Assembly (NCBI GenBank): GCA_910588215.1
Contig: CAJUQJ010000002.1
Location: forward strand, 62,001-126,000
Direction of reading: 5' to 3'
Length of the DNA stretch: 64,000 nucleotides
Origin: an uncultured Lachnospiraceae bacterium
GTDB taxonomy: Bacteria > Bacillota > Clostridia > Lachnospirales > Lachnospiraceae
Shown one piece after another: positions 43,525 through 53,101 of this stretch; position 1 is the first letter of the stretch, and each line of letters starts with the position of its first letter. Under the pieces are notes generated by a model. It was not told the origin of the DNA. It saw nothing but the letters and a program-made list of their open reading frames with translations, and searched no databases. Made by a program: the position numbers and the translations under genes.

Positions 43525-45207
43525 TTAGTATTGTTTTGTTTTTCTTGCCAATTCTTTCATTTCCCGCGCATTGTTCATAACATTCTCTGTTATGCTGGCA
43601 CTTCCAAGCATTCTGGCCACCTCGGCGGTACTTTCTTCTTCATCCAGCTTTCTGATATCCGTAACGGAACGGTTGTCTTCCACTTTCTTTTCGATGCAGA
43701 AATGCCGATCCGCCATCGAGGCGATCTGCGGCAGATGGGTAATGCAGATAATCTGATGGCCCTTTCCAAGAATTCCCATTTTCTCGGATACCTTCCATGC
43801 CGTCTTGCCACTGATACCCGTATCGATCTCATCAAAAATCAGAGTCTCGATCGCATCCTTGTCCGCAAGTACCGTTTTAAGCGCCAGCATGATACGTGAC
43901 AGCTCACCACCACTAGCCACCTGCGCCAACTCCCGAGGTCTTTCTCCGGCATTTGTCGAGATCATATAGGTAACTTTGTCGAATCCGTTTCCGCTCACCA
44001 GATCCGGAGCAGATGCGATCTTAATCTCAAAGGCAACTTCCTGAAAATTAAGATCCACAAGCGCAGTCCTCATCTCCTCCGATAATTTTGCAGCAAAACG
44101 TCTGCGAATATCAGATATTTCCGTCCCTACTGCCGCAGCCTTCTGTTTTAAAGCATTGACCCGTTCATACAGTTCTTTACGATAGGTATCATAATCCCTG
44201 TATTTATCCAGTGTGCTCTCCGCCTTGTCACGGTATTGTAATATATCTTCTATGGAATTTCCATATTTTGTCTTCAAATGATTGATCAGATTCAGGCGTT
44301 TCTCCGTTTGATCAAAGAGTTCTCCGTCAAATTCCAATTCTGACAGGTAATCTGCCACACCGCGGTTATAATCGTTGAGCAGGCTATCTATATCCAGCAG
44401 CTGCTGTTCAAATTCCCTGAGTACATCATCATAAGCCGATACGGTCTTCATCTCCCTAAGAGCCCGCCCGACATTACTGCCAATGCCGCCTTCCTCATAC
44501 CCGCAAAGCGCATGCGCAATATTGACCGCATCCCTAATCTTCTGTCCGTTCACGAGCTTCTGATAAGTCTGCTCAACCTCCTCATCTTCTCCCGAGATCA
44601 AAGCAGCCTCTTCAATTTCCTGACACTCAAACTCCGCCAACGCCACTTCTCTTTTGCGGGTCTCTTCATCCACCTCACTGTCAGATAACGCCTCCACGGC
44701 TTTACGATATTCCCCGTATATATTTCGTAATTCTTCCTTATAAGGTGTCAATACCTCTCCCGCATAGGCATCCAAGATCTCCAGCTGCTTTGCGGACTGC
44801 AACAATGATTGGTGTTCATGCTGCCCGTGAATATCGATCAAAATCTCTGCCAGTTGCTTCAATTGTCTGGCCGTCACTGTCTCACCGCACACTTTGCAGA
44901 CATTGCGGCTTGGCATGATCCTGCGCTGCAAGATGATCTGTTCCTCCTCCACTGGCAGATCCAATTCCTGTATGGCTTTTAGCTGCTGCGGCTGTTCTAC
45001 CGTAAAGATCAGTTCTACCAGTGCATATTCTGCCCCGGTCCGGATCAGATCTTTGTCTGCTTTCGCTCCCAGCGCAAGATTGATGGATCCGATGATAATA
45101 GATTTCCCCGCACCGGTTTCTCCGGTAAGGATATTCAAGCCTTCTCCGAATTCAACCTCAACTTCATCGATCAACGCCAAATTCTTCACATGTAAACTTT
45201 GTAACAT
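43525..45207 (-). CDS. recN: DNA repair protein RecN
   Basis: SMC-like ATPase of 560 residues that acts at double-strand breaks. The N-terminal Walker A is LTGETGAGKSIIIGSINLALGAKAD; a central coiled coil follows; the ABC signature is LAQVASGGELSRIMLALKTVL and Walker B LIFDEIDTGISGKTAWKVSEKM. Located after argR and before spoIVB, the usual order. No LexA box was found in its 136-bp upstream gap. Confidence 0.96.
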   Translation of the reverse strand: MLQSLHVKNLALIDEVEVEFGEGLNILTGETGAGKSIIIGSINLALGAKADKDLIRTGAEYALVELIFTVEQPQQLKAIQELDLPVEEEQIILQRRIMPSRNVCKVCGETVTARQLKQLAEILIDIHGQHEHQSLLQSAKQLEILDAYAGEVLTPYKEELRNIYGEYRKAVEALSDSEVDEETRKREVALAEFECQEIEEAALISGEDEEVEQTYQKLVNGQKIRDAVNIAHALCGYEEGGIGSNVGRALREMKTVSAYDDVLREFEQQLLDIDSLLNDYNRGVADYLSELEFDGELFDQTEKRLNLINHLKTKYGNSIEDILQYRDKAESTLDKYRDYDTYRKELYERVNALKQKAAAVGTEISDIRRRFAAKLSEEMRTALVDLNFQEVAFEIKIASAPDLVSGNGFDKVTYMISTNAGERPRELAQVASGGELSRIMLALKTVLADKDAIETLIFDEIDTGISGKTAWKVSEKMGILGKGHQIICITHLPQIASMADRHFCIEKKVEDNRSVTDIRKLDEEESTAEVARMLGSASITENVMNNAREMKELARKTKQY

Positions 45208-45343
45208 TCTTTCACCTCTTATGTATTCTCTCCGGACACAGCTGCTTACCAGAAGCAGTCATCCAAATACATAATCATCCACGCTCTGACATGAACATGC
45301 CAGGCACACTCTCAATCCTGACATGCCAACGCGGCATTGTATC

Positions 45344-45796
45344 TTATTGTTCTATCATTCTTCGTAATTTATCCATGACCTGTGCTGCCGCACTTTCACT
45401 ACGCATCGCCATCATGATCGTGTTATCACCTGCGATACAGCCGACGATCTCATCTAGTTTCAGCGCATCAACTGCCGCCGCTACCGCCATTGCCATACCG
45501 GATACAGTCTTCATGATAAGCAGATTCTGGGCCAGATCCATAGAAACGTATCCCTCGCGCAGCACGCGGATGTATTTATCGCCCAGATGCACCTCTTCCC
45601 TTGTAAAGGCAATATATTTCTGTCTGCCGTTTCCACCGGAGATCTTCGATAATTTCAATTCTCTGATATCACGTGACACTGTCGCTTGTGTCACCTGATA
45701 TCCCTCTTCCCGTAGTCTATCGGCCAATTCCTCCTGCGTCTCGATTTCATATTGTCCGATCAATTCAATTATCTTTTCATGTCTTCTCTTTTTCAT
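45344..45796 (-). CDS. argR: Arginine repressor ArgR/AhrC
   Basis: Hexameric arginine-sensing regulator of 150 residues with a winged-helix N-terminus (KKRRHEKIIELIGQYEIETQEELADRL, VTQATVSRDIRELKLSK) and the arginine-binding C-terminal domain (VGCIAGDNTIMMAMRS). Placed between nadK and recN as in other Clostridia. Confidence 0.95.
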   Translation of the reverse strand: MKKRRHEKIIELIGQYEIETQEELADRLREEGYQVTQATVSRDIRELKLSKISGGNGRQKYIAFTREEVHLGDKYIRVLREGYVSMDLAQNLLIMKTVSGMAMAVAAAVDALKLDEIVGCIAGDNTIMMAMRSESAAAQVMDKLRRMIEQ

Positions 45797-45863
45797 AGAT
45801 CACTGTCTCATCATTTACTTATACTATTATGACTGGTCTTCTGCCGGTTCATTCCCACCGTCG

Positions 45864-46712
45864 TCATTCGCTCATCTTCTTATGTAGTACCGTCAGAAAA
45901 CTCTCCGTATTCAGTTTCAGGATTCCTGTTGTCTTATTGGCCCGACAGACAACGATATGGTCGCCCGTCCGCAGCCTGACTTTACAGCTTCCATCATAAT
46001 TGACCTCTACTAGTTGTTCACGGCCGTCCTTTCCCTCCGGGATCTCAATCCTGACCGTATCGTCAGGAGCCAGAACAATGCTTCTTGTATTCAAAGTATG
46101 CGGACAGATTGGTGTCAGCAGAAGCAGGTTGGCACCCGGTTCCACGATTGGTCCGCCCGCCGACAGATTATACCCGGTAGAACCCGTCGGTGTCGCTACG
46201 ATCATCCCGTCCGCACTGTAGCTGTTTAAGAACTGTCCATTCACATAGATGTGGAAGTTTAAGACCTGCAGGGATCCACACCTGGATAACACAATATCAT
46301 TCAAGGCAAAATTTTCTTCCTTCCCCGCTTTCCTTTCGACCTTCCCGACCAGCATCATCCGTTCTTCCTTCGTGAACCGGTCAGACAGCAGCTTCTCAAG
46401 TGCCTCCTCTATCGCTGCAATCTCAACTTCAGCCAGATATCCCAGCGTACCCAGATTAATCCCCAGCAGGGGAATATCCCTGTTCATCATAGTCCTGGCT
46501 GCACGAAGCAGAGTACCGTCTCCACCCAGGACAAGAACACATTCTGCCTCGTCCTGACAGGATTCCTTCTCTTCCCATCTGTCTGAAAACCGTTCCGTAT
46601 TATCTACACATGTCACACTCGCCCCATGCATTTCCAGATAGGAGGTTATCTGCTGTGTATAAGATCCGTCAGGATCCTTCACTCTATTTGTGATCAGATA
46701 AAAATGCCTCAT
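45864..46712 (-). CDS. nadK: NAD kinase
   Basis: Makes NADP from NAD. 282 residues with the diacylglycerol-kinase-like motifs VLGGDGTLLRAARTM and ATPTGSTGYNLSAGGPIVEP. It overlaps tlyA by 4 bp (ATGA), so translation is coupled. Confidence 0.95.
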   Translation of the reverse strand: MRHFYLITNRVKDPDGSYTQQITSYLEMHGASVTCVDNTERFSDRWEEKESCQDEAECVLVLGGDGTLLRAARTMMNRDIPLLGINLGTLGYLAEVEIAAIEEALEKLLSDRFTKEERMMLVGKVERKAGKEENFALNDIVLSRCGSLQVLNFHIYVNGQFLNSYSADGMIVATPTGSTGYNLSAGGPIVEPGANLLLLTPICPHTLNTRSIVLAPDDTVRIEIPEGKDGREQLVEVNYDGSCKVRLRTGDHIVVCRANKTTGILKLNTESFLTVLHKKMSE

Positions 46713-47614
46713 TCCGCCTGTTTCGCCTCATCCAAAACGTTATGCGCGTCGAGCACAACGGAACCGATCATTTCCTCCATATCCCTGCTGTGCGCCTTCC
46801 CGCTCTTTTCCTCTATTATCCTGCGAAGCTTCTCTTCCGCCTCTGCTTCAGACAGCCCCAGTACTTCTTCCGGGATATCTGCCTTCTTTGTTAAATAGAT
46901 CAAATATTCTATATTGCCTTCCGGCCCTTTGATCGGTGAATACGTAAGACCCGCTACTTCAAATCCAACCAGGTCGGCATGATCTATCACTTTACGTATC
47001 ACTTCCTCATGTACCGCCGGTTCTCGGACAACACCCTTCTTGCCGACCTTATCTCTGCCCGCCTCGAACTGCGGTTTGATCAGACAGACCATCTGCCCTT
47101 TCTCGCCCAGCAGATTGCGCGCCGGGATCAAAATTTTGGTGAGCGAGATGAACGATACATCCACCGAGGCAAAATCAACCTTCTGCTCAATATCCTCCCT
47201 AGTCACATAGCGGAAATTCGTTCTTTCCATGCATACGACTCTGGCATCGTTGCGCAACTTCCATGCCAGCTGTCCGTGCCCCACATCAATGGCATACACC
47301 CGGTCAGCCCCGTTTTGCAGCATACAGTCCGTGAAACCTCCCGTAGAAGCCCCGATATCCATACAGACTGTATGCATGAGTGTGATCGGGAACTGCTCCA
47401 TTGCCTTCTCCAGCTTCAACCCGCCGCGACTTACATATTTCAGGTTGTTTCCTCTTACCTCTATTTGAATTTTACTTTCATCAAACGTCGATCCGGCTTT
47501 ATCCTCCCGCTGTCCGTCAACAAAGACATTGCCGGCCATCAAGATGGCCTTTGCTTTCTCCCTGGAAGGGGCAAGACCGCGTTTTACCAGAATAACATCC
47601 AATCTCTCTCTCAT
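46709..47614 (-). CDS. tlyA: TlyA family rRNA 2'-O-methyltransferase
   Basis: 301 residues: S4 RNA-binding domain (MRERLDVILVKRGLAPSREKAKAILMAGNVFVDG) and an FtsJ-like methyltransferase (MDIGASTGGFTDCMLQNGADRVYAIDVGHGQL). Family members methylate 16S and 23S rRNA and affect capreomycin sensitivity. Its start overlaps the dxs stop by 4 bp. Confidence 0.93.
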   Translation of the reverse strand: MRERLDVILVKRGLAPSREKAKAILMAGNVFVDGQREDKAGSTFDESKIQIEVRGNNLKYVSRGGLKLEKAMEQFPITLMHTVCMDIGASTGGFTDCMLQNGADRVYAIDVGHGQLAWKLRNDARVVCMERTNFRYVTREDIEQKVDFASVDVSFISLTKILIPARNLLGEKGQMVCLIKPQFEAGRDKVGKKGVVREPAVHEEVIRKVIDHADLVGFEVAGLTYSPIKGPEGNIEYLIYLTKKADIPEEVLGLSEAEAEEKLRRIIEEKSGKAHSRDMEEMIGSVVLDAHNVLDEAKQAE

Positions 47615-49521
47615 CTGTCTGCGCCTGCTGTTTCCTCTTTCTGTTCCCGCTCTCCGGCCATCGACACGTAGCGTGTGAGAATTCTCGTTGTGACCGAATC
47701 CGCGTCGATCCCAATTTCGCGTTTCAACAATTCCACGTTACCATGTTCCACATATTCATCCGGAATCGCTATGTTGAGCACCTGCGCCGATGCACCGATC
47801 TCATCAACATACGCCCTGACCTTCTCTCCGTAACCGCCGCTCAGCACATTCTCTTCCAGCGTCACGAGCAGTCTGTGCTCTTTACATGCCTCACGCACTG
47901 CCGACTCATCTATCGGTTTTACAAACCGCGCATTAGTCAGTGAACAGGAATATCCTCTCTCCTTAAGCTGACTCCGCACCTCAAGAGCCACTTTAACCAT
48001 ACTGCCTACGGCAAACAATATGATATCTTCTTCTTCGTATAGAGGCTCACTCTTCCCATACAGAATGGGCGCACGATTATCTTTCAGTCCATCAAATGCC
48101 TCTCCTCTCGGATAACGGATCGCCATCGGCATGTCGGAAACCAAAGCAAATTTCAACATGTCAGAGAGTTCCCATTTATTCTTGGGCGCCATGATGTGCA
48201 TATTCGGAATCGAAGACAGATAAGACAGATCGAAAATACCCTGATGCGTCTCTCCGTCACTGCCTACCAGCCCCGCCCTGTCAACCGCAAAGATTACCGG
48301 CAGATTCTGCAGACAGACATCATGCAGGATCTGATCATAGGCTCTCTGTAAAAAAGAAGAGTAGATCGCCACGATCGGTCTCAGCCCTCCGGCCGCCAAC
48401 CCGGCCGCAAATGTTACTGCATGTTCTTCCGCAATCCCAACGTCAAAGAATCGGTCCGGGTACCTGTTCCGAAAGCGCTTCAATCCCGTACCGTCCGGCA
48501 TCGCCGCCGTGATCGCCACCACGTTCTCCTGCCGCTGACCCAACTTACACATAACTGTGGAGAATATATCCGTATAGTTGGCCTTGCTCTGTGGTTTACT
48601 GGGAATTCCGGTCTCTATATCGAAAGGTTCCGCTCCATGAAATCTGGCCGGGTGTCTCTCAGCCGGCACATAGCCTTTCCCCTTCTGCGTGATCACATGC
48701 ATGAGAACCGCACCTCTGATCTTTCTGGCTTCTCCAAGAAGCCGGACCATGGCCGAAATATTATGGCCATCCACCGGACCCAGATAAGTAATGCCCATAT
48801 CCTCGAAAAACATACCCGGCACAACTAAATGCTTAAAGCTGCTCTTGGCTCTTCTGATCTGAGATACCACCTTATCTCCGTACTTAGACTTACCATGAAG
48901 CGAATTATAGACTCCTTCTTTCAGATCCAGATACATATCTGCCGTTCTGATATTATTCAAATATTTCGATACGCCGCCCACATTCTCCGATATGGACATA
49001 TTATTGTCATTCAGTATAATAATGAAATTAGTCTCCAAACGCGAGGCATTATTGAGAGCTTCATACGCCATACCGCCGGTCAGGGAACCGTCACCGATCA
49101 CGGATACGATGGTGTTCTTCTCCCCTTTGATGTCTCTGGCCTTGACCATGCCCAACCCGGCAGAAATGGAAGTGGAGCTGTGCCCGGTATCAAAACAATC
49201 ACATTCACTTTCCTTGCGCTTCGGAAAACCGCTCATGCCGCCAAACTTCCGTAAATTAGCAAAGCCATCCCTTCTGCCAGTCAAGATCTTATGCGTATAT
49301 GACTGGTGTCCCACATCCCAGATGATCTTATCTTCCGGCAGATTCAAAAACAAATGCAGCGCCATAGTAAGTTCTACCGCACCCAGATTCGATCCCAAAT
49401 GCCCACCGGTCTCGCTGATCGATCGGATCAAAAACTCTCTGATCTCCTGTGCCAGTACACCATAGTCGCTCTCTGCGATCTGCTTGATATCATTCGTCTG
49501 TTCGATCTTCTCTAAAAGCAT
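47611..49521 (-). CDS. dxs: 1-deoxy-D-xylulose-5-phosphate synthase
   Basis: First enzyme of the MEP isoprenoid pathway, a thiamine-diphosphate enzyme of 636 residues. Seen are GHQSYTHKILTGRRDGF, the ThDP motif GDGSLTGGMAYEALNN, and the transketolase-like C-terminal domains. AGAGGGG precedes the ATG. Follows ispA by 12 bp. Confidence 0.96.
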   Translation of the reverse strand: MLLEKIEQTNDIKQIAESDYGVLAQEIREFLIRSISETGGHLGSNLGAVELTMALHLFLNLPEDKIIWDVGHQSYTHKILTGRRDGFANLRKFGGMSGFPKRKESECDCFDTGHSSTSISAGLGMVKARDIKGEKNTIVSVIGDGSLTGGMAYEALNNASRLETNFIIILNDNNMSISENVGGVSKYLNNIRTADMYLDLKEGVYNSLHGKSKYGDKVVSQIRRAKSSFKHLVVPGMFFEDMGITYLGPVDGHNISAMVRLLGEARKIRGAVLMHVITQKGKGYVPAERHPARFHGAEPFDIETGIPSKPQSKANYTDIFSTVMCKLGQRQENVVAITAAMPDGTGLKRFRNRYPDRFFDVGIAEEHAVTFAAGLAAGGLRPIVAIYSSFLQRAYDQILHDVCLQNLPVIFAVDRAGLVGSDGETHQGIFDLSYLSSIPNMHIMAPKNKWELSDMLKFALVSDMPMAIRYPRGEAFDGLKDNRAPILYGKSEPLYEEEDIILFAVGSMVKVALEVRSQLKERGYSCSLTNARFVKPIDESAVREACKEHRLLVTLEENVLSGGYGEKVRAYVDEIGASAQVLNIAIPDEYVEHGNVELLKREIGIDADSVTTRILTRYVSMAGEREQKEETAGADR

Positions 49522-49533
49522 AGATACCCCTCT

Positions 49534-50484
49534 TTATTTCTCTCTGTAGACCAACTGCTTTGCCAACTTTTCCAGAAAAATATTCCTTTTAGGAAAATTA
49601 GCCAGCATTTCAACAGCTTCTTCGGACAGCTTTGCCACCTGACGCTTCGACTCTTCCAGTCCGTGCATCGCAACATACGTAAGCTTGTGATTCTTCTCAT
49701 CACTGCCCACTTGTTTCCCCAGCACTTCCAGGGAACTCGTTACATCCAGGATATCATCCTGAATTTGAAATGCCACTCCGATATTATAGGCACATCTTTC
49801 CAACACGGCAATCTCCGCTTGTGCTGCCCCGGCCAGGACTGCTCCGATCGTCATAGCCGCCTGGATCAATGCCGCCGTCTTATGCTCATGAATATAAAGA
49901 AGCATCTCTTCCGTCACGTCATCACCCAGCTTCTCTGCTTCCAGATCGGCACATTGTCCACCTATCATGCCGTTGATCCCGGCCTTGCCGGATAGTATCT
50001 TCATCGCTGCCGCAGCCTTATAAAGTTCCTCTTTCGTCTCCGCTTCTTCGAAAGCACGCACTGCCGTCTCAAACGCATAGTTGAGCAGTCCGTCTCCTGC
50101 CAGCACTGCCATGCCCTCGCCGTAAACCACATGTGTCGTCTTGCGCCCCCTGCGATATTCATCATTGTCCATCGCCGGAAGGTCGTCATGCACCAGAGAA
50201 TAGTTATGGATCATCTCCAATGCCGCCATAAATAAAGGCAGCGCGCGATCCACAAATGCTTCCCGCGCCGACGCATCCTGTTCTGCATCTATCACTGACG
50301 TATCTGCAAAAAGCGCCGCACTCTCTGCCATCAGCAATGGCCTAAGCCGCTTACCGCCTGCCTGTATTGAATAATTCATGGCTTCTGCAACTTTGCTCTG
50401 ATATCCTGTCTCAGCCGGAAGATACCGCCGCAGGATCGGTTCTATAGCCGCTGTTTTCTGTTCTAACTCTGTCTCAAAATTCAT
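49534..50484 (-). CDS. ispA: Polyprenyl (farnesyl/geranylgeranyl) diphosphate synthase
   Basis: Chain elongation enzyme of the isoprenoid pathway, 316 residues. The two Asp-rich motifs are LVHDDLPAMDNDEYRRG and FQIQDDILDV, plus GGKRLRPLL. The start at 50484 (MNFETEL) overlaps the end of xseB by 11 bp; the ORF extension to 50541 would run through the xseB gene. Confidence 0.94.
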   Translation of the reverse strand: MNFETELEQKTAAIEPILRRYLPAETGYQSKVAEAMNYSIQAGGKRLRPLLMAESAALFADTSVIDAEQDASAREAFVDRALPLFMAALEMIHNYSLVHDDLPAMDNDEYRRGRKTTHVVYGEGMAVLAGDGLLNYAFETAVRAFEEAETKEELYKAAAAMKILSGKAGINGMIGGQCADLEAEKLGDDVTEEMLLYIHEHKTAALIQAAMTIGAVLAGAAQAEIAVLERCAYNIGVAFQIQDDILDVTSSLEVLGKQVGSDEKNHKLTYVAMHGLEESKRQVAKLSEEAVEMLANFPKRNIFLEKLAKQLVYREK

Positions 50485-50710
50485 CCAATCCACCACTCTC
50501 ATTAATCTGAAGTACTTTCTTCTCCACTCTGTCAATCGCATCGTTGCAGTGCCGCAGCAACTGCATACCTCTGTTATATTCCCGGAAAGATTCCTCCAGC
50601 GTTATCTCCTCCGTCTCAAGATGTGCGATCACATCTTCTATCTGTCCAAACGCCTCTTCCAGAGAAAGATCCTGTCTGTCCTGCCCTGCTACACGCGACG
50701 TCTCCTCCAT
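50474..50710 (-). CDS. xseB: Exodeoxyribonuclease VII small subunit
   Basis: 78-residue helical protein with the family pattern LSLEEAFGQIEDVIAHLETEEITLEESFREYNRGMQLLRHC. The start at 50710 has AAGGAGG six bases upstream. Lies between xseA and ispA as in Bacillus. Confidence 0.93.
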   Translation of the reverse strand: MEETSRVAGQDRQDLSLEEAFGQIEDVIAHLETEEITLEESFREYNRGMQLLRHCNDAIDRVEKKVLQINESGGLDEF

Positions 50711-50772
50711 ACTTACCTCCTTACATACCTCCACACCAGTGTTTTACGATAACAGCGAACTTCCTTCTCATC

Positions 50773-51990
50773 CTATCCCTCTATCAAACGTTCCTGATGT
50801 AATCTATCAATAACTTCTGCCCGCAGCCTGCCATCCTTCACATAGACCGTCACCGCATCGCCGATTGAAACCTGCCCGATCGATGTCAGTGTCTTTCCAT
50901 AATCGTCAGCAACATAGGCATATCCTTGATTCAGTTTGTCTAAGGGCGACAATCCTTTCATCTGCTCTACGTAGATCGCCATTCTATACCTGCTGTCCTG
51001 GAGCTGCTTCTCCATCAGATTCTGCAGTCTCTCTTCCAGTGACAATACCTGCAGTCTCTTATTGCGGATAGTATTCAGTGGACTCAGATAACGCATTCTC
51101 ACGCTATACTGTTCCGTGGCCTGCCTGTAATATCTGATAATACGTCTGCATAAGTGCTGCATTGTATAGGCATACTCTGACAGCTTGTCCTGCAATTGAT
51201 CGATATCATAAACCGCAAGTTCTGCCGCTGCTGACGGTGTGGGTGCCCGCAGATCTGCCACAAAATCAGCGATCGTCGTATCTGTCTCATGTCCTACCGC
51301 TGAGATAACAGGAACAGGACAGTCAAATATCGCCTGTGCCACTATTTCCTCATTAAATGCCCAAAGATCCTCTATGGATCCACCGCCTCTTCCCACAATT
51401 ATCGTATCTACCTGCTGCCGCTCCATAGCGTGAATACCATTTACAATACTGGCCGGCGCTGCTTCTCCCTGTACAATTGCCGGATACAGAATGATCTGTA
51501 CATAAGGATTGCGTCTTCCAGCGATATTGATGATATCTCTGACTGCCGCTCCCGTAGCAGCGGTCACAACGCCGAGTCTCCGGATATACTTTGGAATGGG
51601 CTGCTTATACTGTGCCGCAAACATACCCCGCTCTTCCAGTTCACTTTTCAATCTTTCATATCGCTCATAGAGCGCACCTGCACCGTCAAGCTGTATCGCC
51701 CTGGCATACAGTTGATACTTGCCATCCCGCTCGTAAACATTCACACTGCCGCTTACGACGACCTGATGTCCCTCCGCCATCTTAAAGGATAGCCCACTGC
51801 GGTCGGACGCAAACATAACGCACGCTATCGTACCCTTTGCGTCCTTTAATGTAAAATAAATATGTCCAGAAGAATGATATTTGCAGTTACTCACTTCGCC
51901 CTTGACCATGATTGACTGCAACATATAATCCTGCATGAACATATTTTTTATATAAGAATTAACCTGTGCAACTGTATATACATTCTGCAT
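50773..51990 (-). CDS. xseA: Exodeoxyribonuclease VII large subunit
   Basis: 405 residues: OB-fold (VKGEVSNCKYHSSGHIYFTLKDAKGTIACVMF) and catalytic domain (RLGVVTAATGAAVRDIINIAGRRNPYVQIILYPAIVQGEAA, GRGGGSIEDLWAFNEE). Degrades single-stranded DNA with XseB. folD, normally between nusB and xseA in Bacillus, is absent here. Confidence 0.95.
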   Translation of the reverse strand: MQNVYTVAQVNSYIKNMFMQDYMLQSIMVKGEVSNCKYHSSGHIYFTLKDAKGTIACVMFASDRSGLSFKMAEGHQVVVSGSVNVYERDGKYQLYARAIQLDGAGALYERYERLKSELEERGMFAAQYKQPIPKYIRRLGVVTAATGAAVRDIINIAGRRNPYVQIILYPAIVQGEAAPASIVNGIHAMERQQVDTIIVGRGGGSIEDLWAFNEEIVAQAIFDCPVPVISAVGHETDTTIADFVADLRAPTPSAAAELAVYDIDQLQDKLSEYAYTMQHLCRRIIRYYRQATEQYSVRMRYLSPLNTIRNKRLQVLSLEERLQNLMEKQLQDSRYRMAIYVEQMKGLSPLDKLNQGYAYVADDYGKTLTSIGQVSIGDAVTVYVKDGRLRAEVIDRLHQERLIEG

Positions 51991-52124
51991 ATTGATACTT
52001 TCTCACGTACCTTACCGCCAGTGTAAAGTTCTGGTCCGATTCATCATTTATACTTTATATTACTATTCACGGCCCAGCCGCTCATAGTAATATGATGGCA
52101 TATCAACCGTAAATAATAACTATC

Positions 52125-52520
52125 TCATACAAATTTAGCAAGAATTCCATTGACAAAGCTCGATGACGCGTCCTGCCCAAACTTCTTAGCAAGTTCCACG
52201 GCCTCATTGATCGCGACACTGCCCGGTACAGAATCATCATATTCAATCTCATAAACAGCAAGTCTTAAAATCGTCAGGTCCACCTTGCTCATTCGTTTGG
52301 TATTCCATCCCTTTGCTTTCTCATCCAACATTGCGTCCAGTTCGGTGAGTTTCTGGCAGATTTTATTATACTTATCGGAAATATAATCAGCGTCTTCTCC
52401 TTGTGCAGCATCTTCTTGATCAAAGAAAAGTTCTTCCTGCTCCGGCATATCCTCTAAACTGTTAAATTCCACACGGAACAGTAGCTTAAAAATCTGTTCC
52501 CGCAGTTCTCTTCTGCTCAT
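52125..52520 (-). CDS. nusB: Transcription antitermination factor NusB
   Basis: 131-residue helical RNA-binding protein with SRRELREQIFKLLFRVEF, an acidic central insert and the conserved C-terminus INEAVELAKKFGQDASSSFVNGILAKF. It lies 41 bp after the Asp23 gene. Confidence 0.95.
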   Translation of the reverse strand: MSRRELREQIFKLLFRVEFNSLEDMPEQEELFFDQEDAAQGEDADYISDKYNKICQKLTELDAMLDEKAKGWNTKRMSKVDLTILRLAVYEIEYDDSVPGSVAINEAVELAKKFGQDASSSFVNGILAKFV

Positions 52521-52561
52521 ACTTATCCCCCATATCTGCTTCGACGCAAATGTTCCGTATA

Positions 52562-52948
52562 CTATTTCTCTTTAGACACATTGATTCCCGCTATCCGGAT
52601 ATTGACATCGGTCACTTCCAACCCTGTCATATTCTCAATCGCACTCTTCACTTTACTCTGCGCTCTTTGACAGGTCGCCGGAATATTAAACCCATATTCC
52701 ATGACGATAGCCAGTTCAACCTTAACCTTCTTATTAAAAATCTCGACCCGCGCCCCTTTGGCAAGTCCCTTAACGCCGACTCTGCTCAATAGCTCCTTTG
52801 CCATATTGCCGTTCATGGCCGCGATTCCTTCCACTTCTGTCGCTGCTAGCGCCGCGATCATCGCAACTACGTCGTCCGCAATCTTTACCGTACCTATTTT
52901 CTCATCTTCCTGTAATACATAAATATTCTTAGATAATTCCTGATCCAT
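52562..52948 (-). CDS. Asp23/Gls24 family protein (YqhY-like)
   Basis: 128-residue envelope-stress family protein (GTVKIADDVVAMIAALAATEVEGIAAMNGN, VKVELAIVMEYGFNIPATCQRAQSKVKSAIENMTGLEVTDVNI). In Bacillus YqhY lies beside accBC and affects acetyl-CoA carboxylase activity; accBC are not present here. The start at 52948 has GGGAG six bases upstream. Confidence 0.92.
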   Translation of the reverse strand: MDQELSKNIYVLQEDEKIGTVKIADDVVAMIAALAATEVEGIAAMNGNMAKELLSRVGVKGLAKGARVEIFNKKVKVELAIVMEYGFNIPATCQRAQSKVKSAIENMTGLEVTDVNIRIAGINVSKEK

Positions 52949-53101
52949 ATTCATCTCCCATTTCCATTGCTATAGTATTGCCTGATTACAATAACCCAGA
53001 TAATAAGTATACCAAATTTTATCATTTTTGCCTAGAGTATGTTTAAAATTGTTACAATATTGGCAACAGTTCAATTACTCTACACGGTCAATGTCTGTCC
53101 G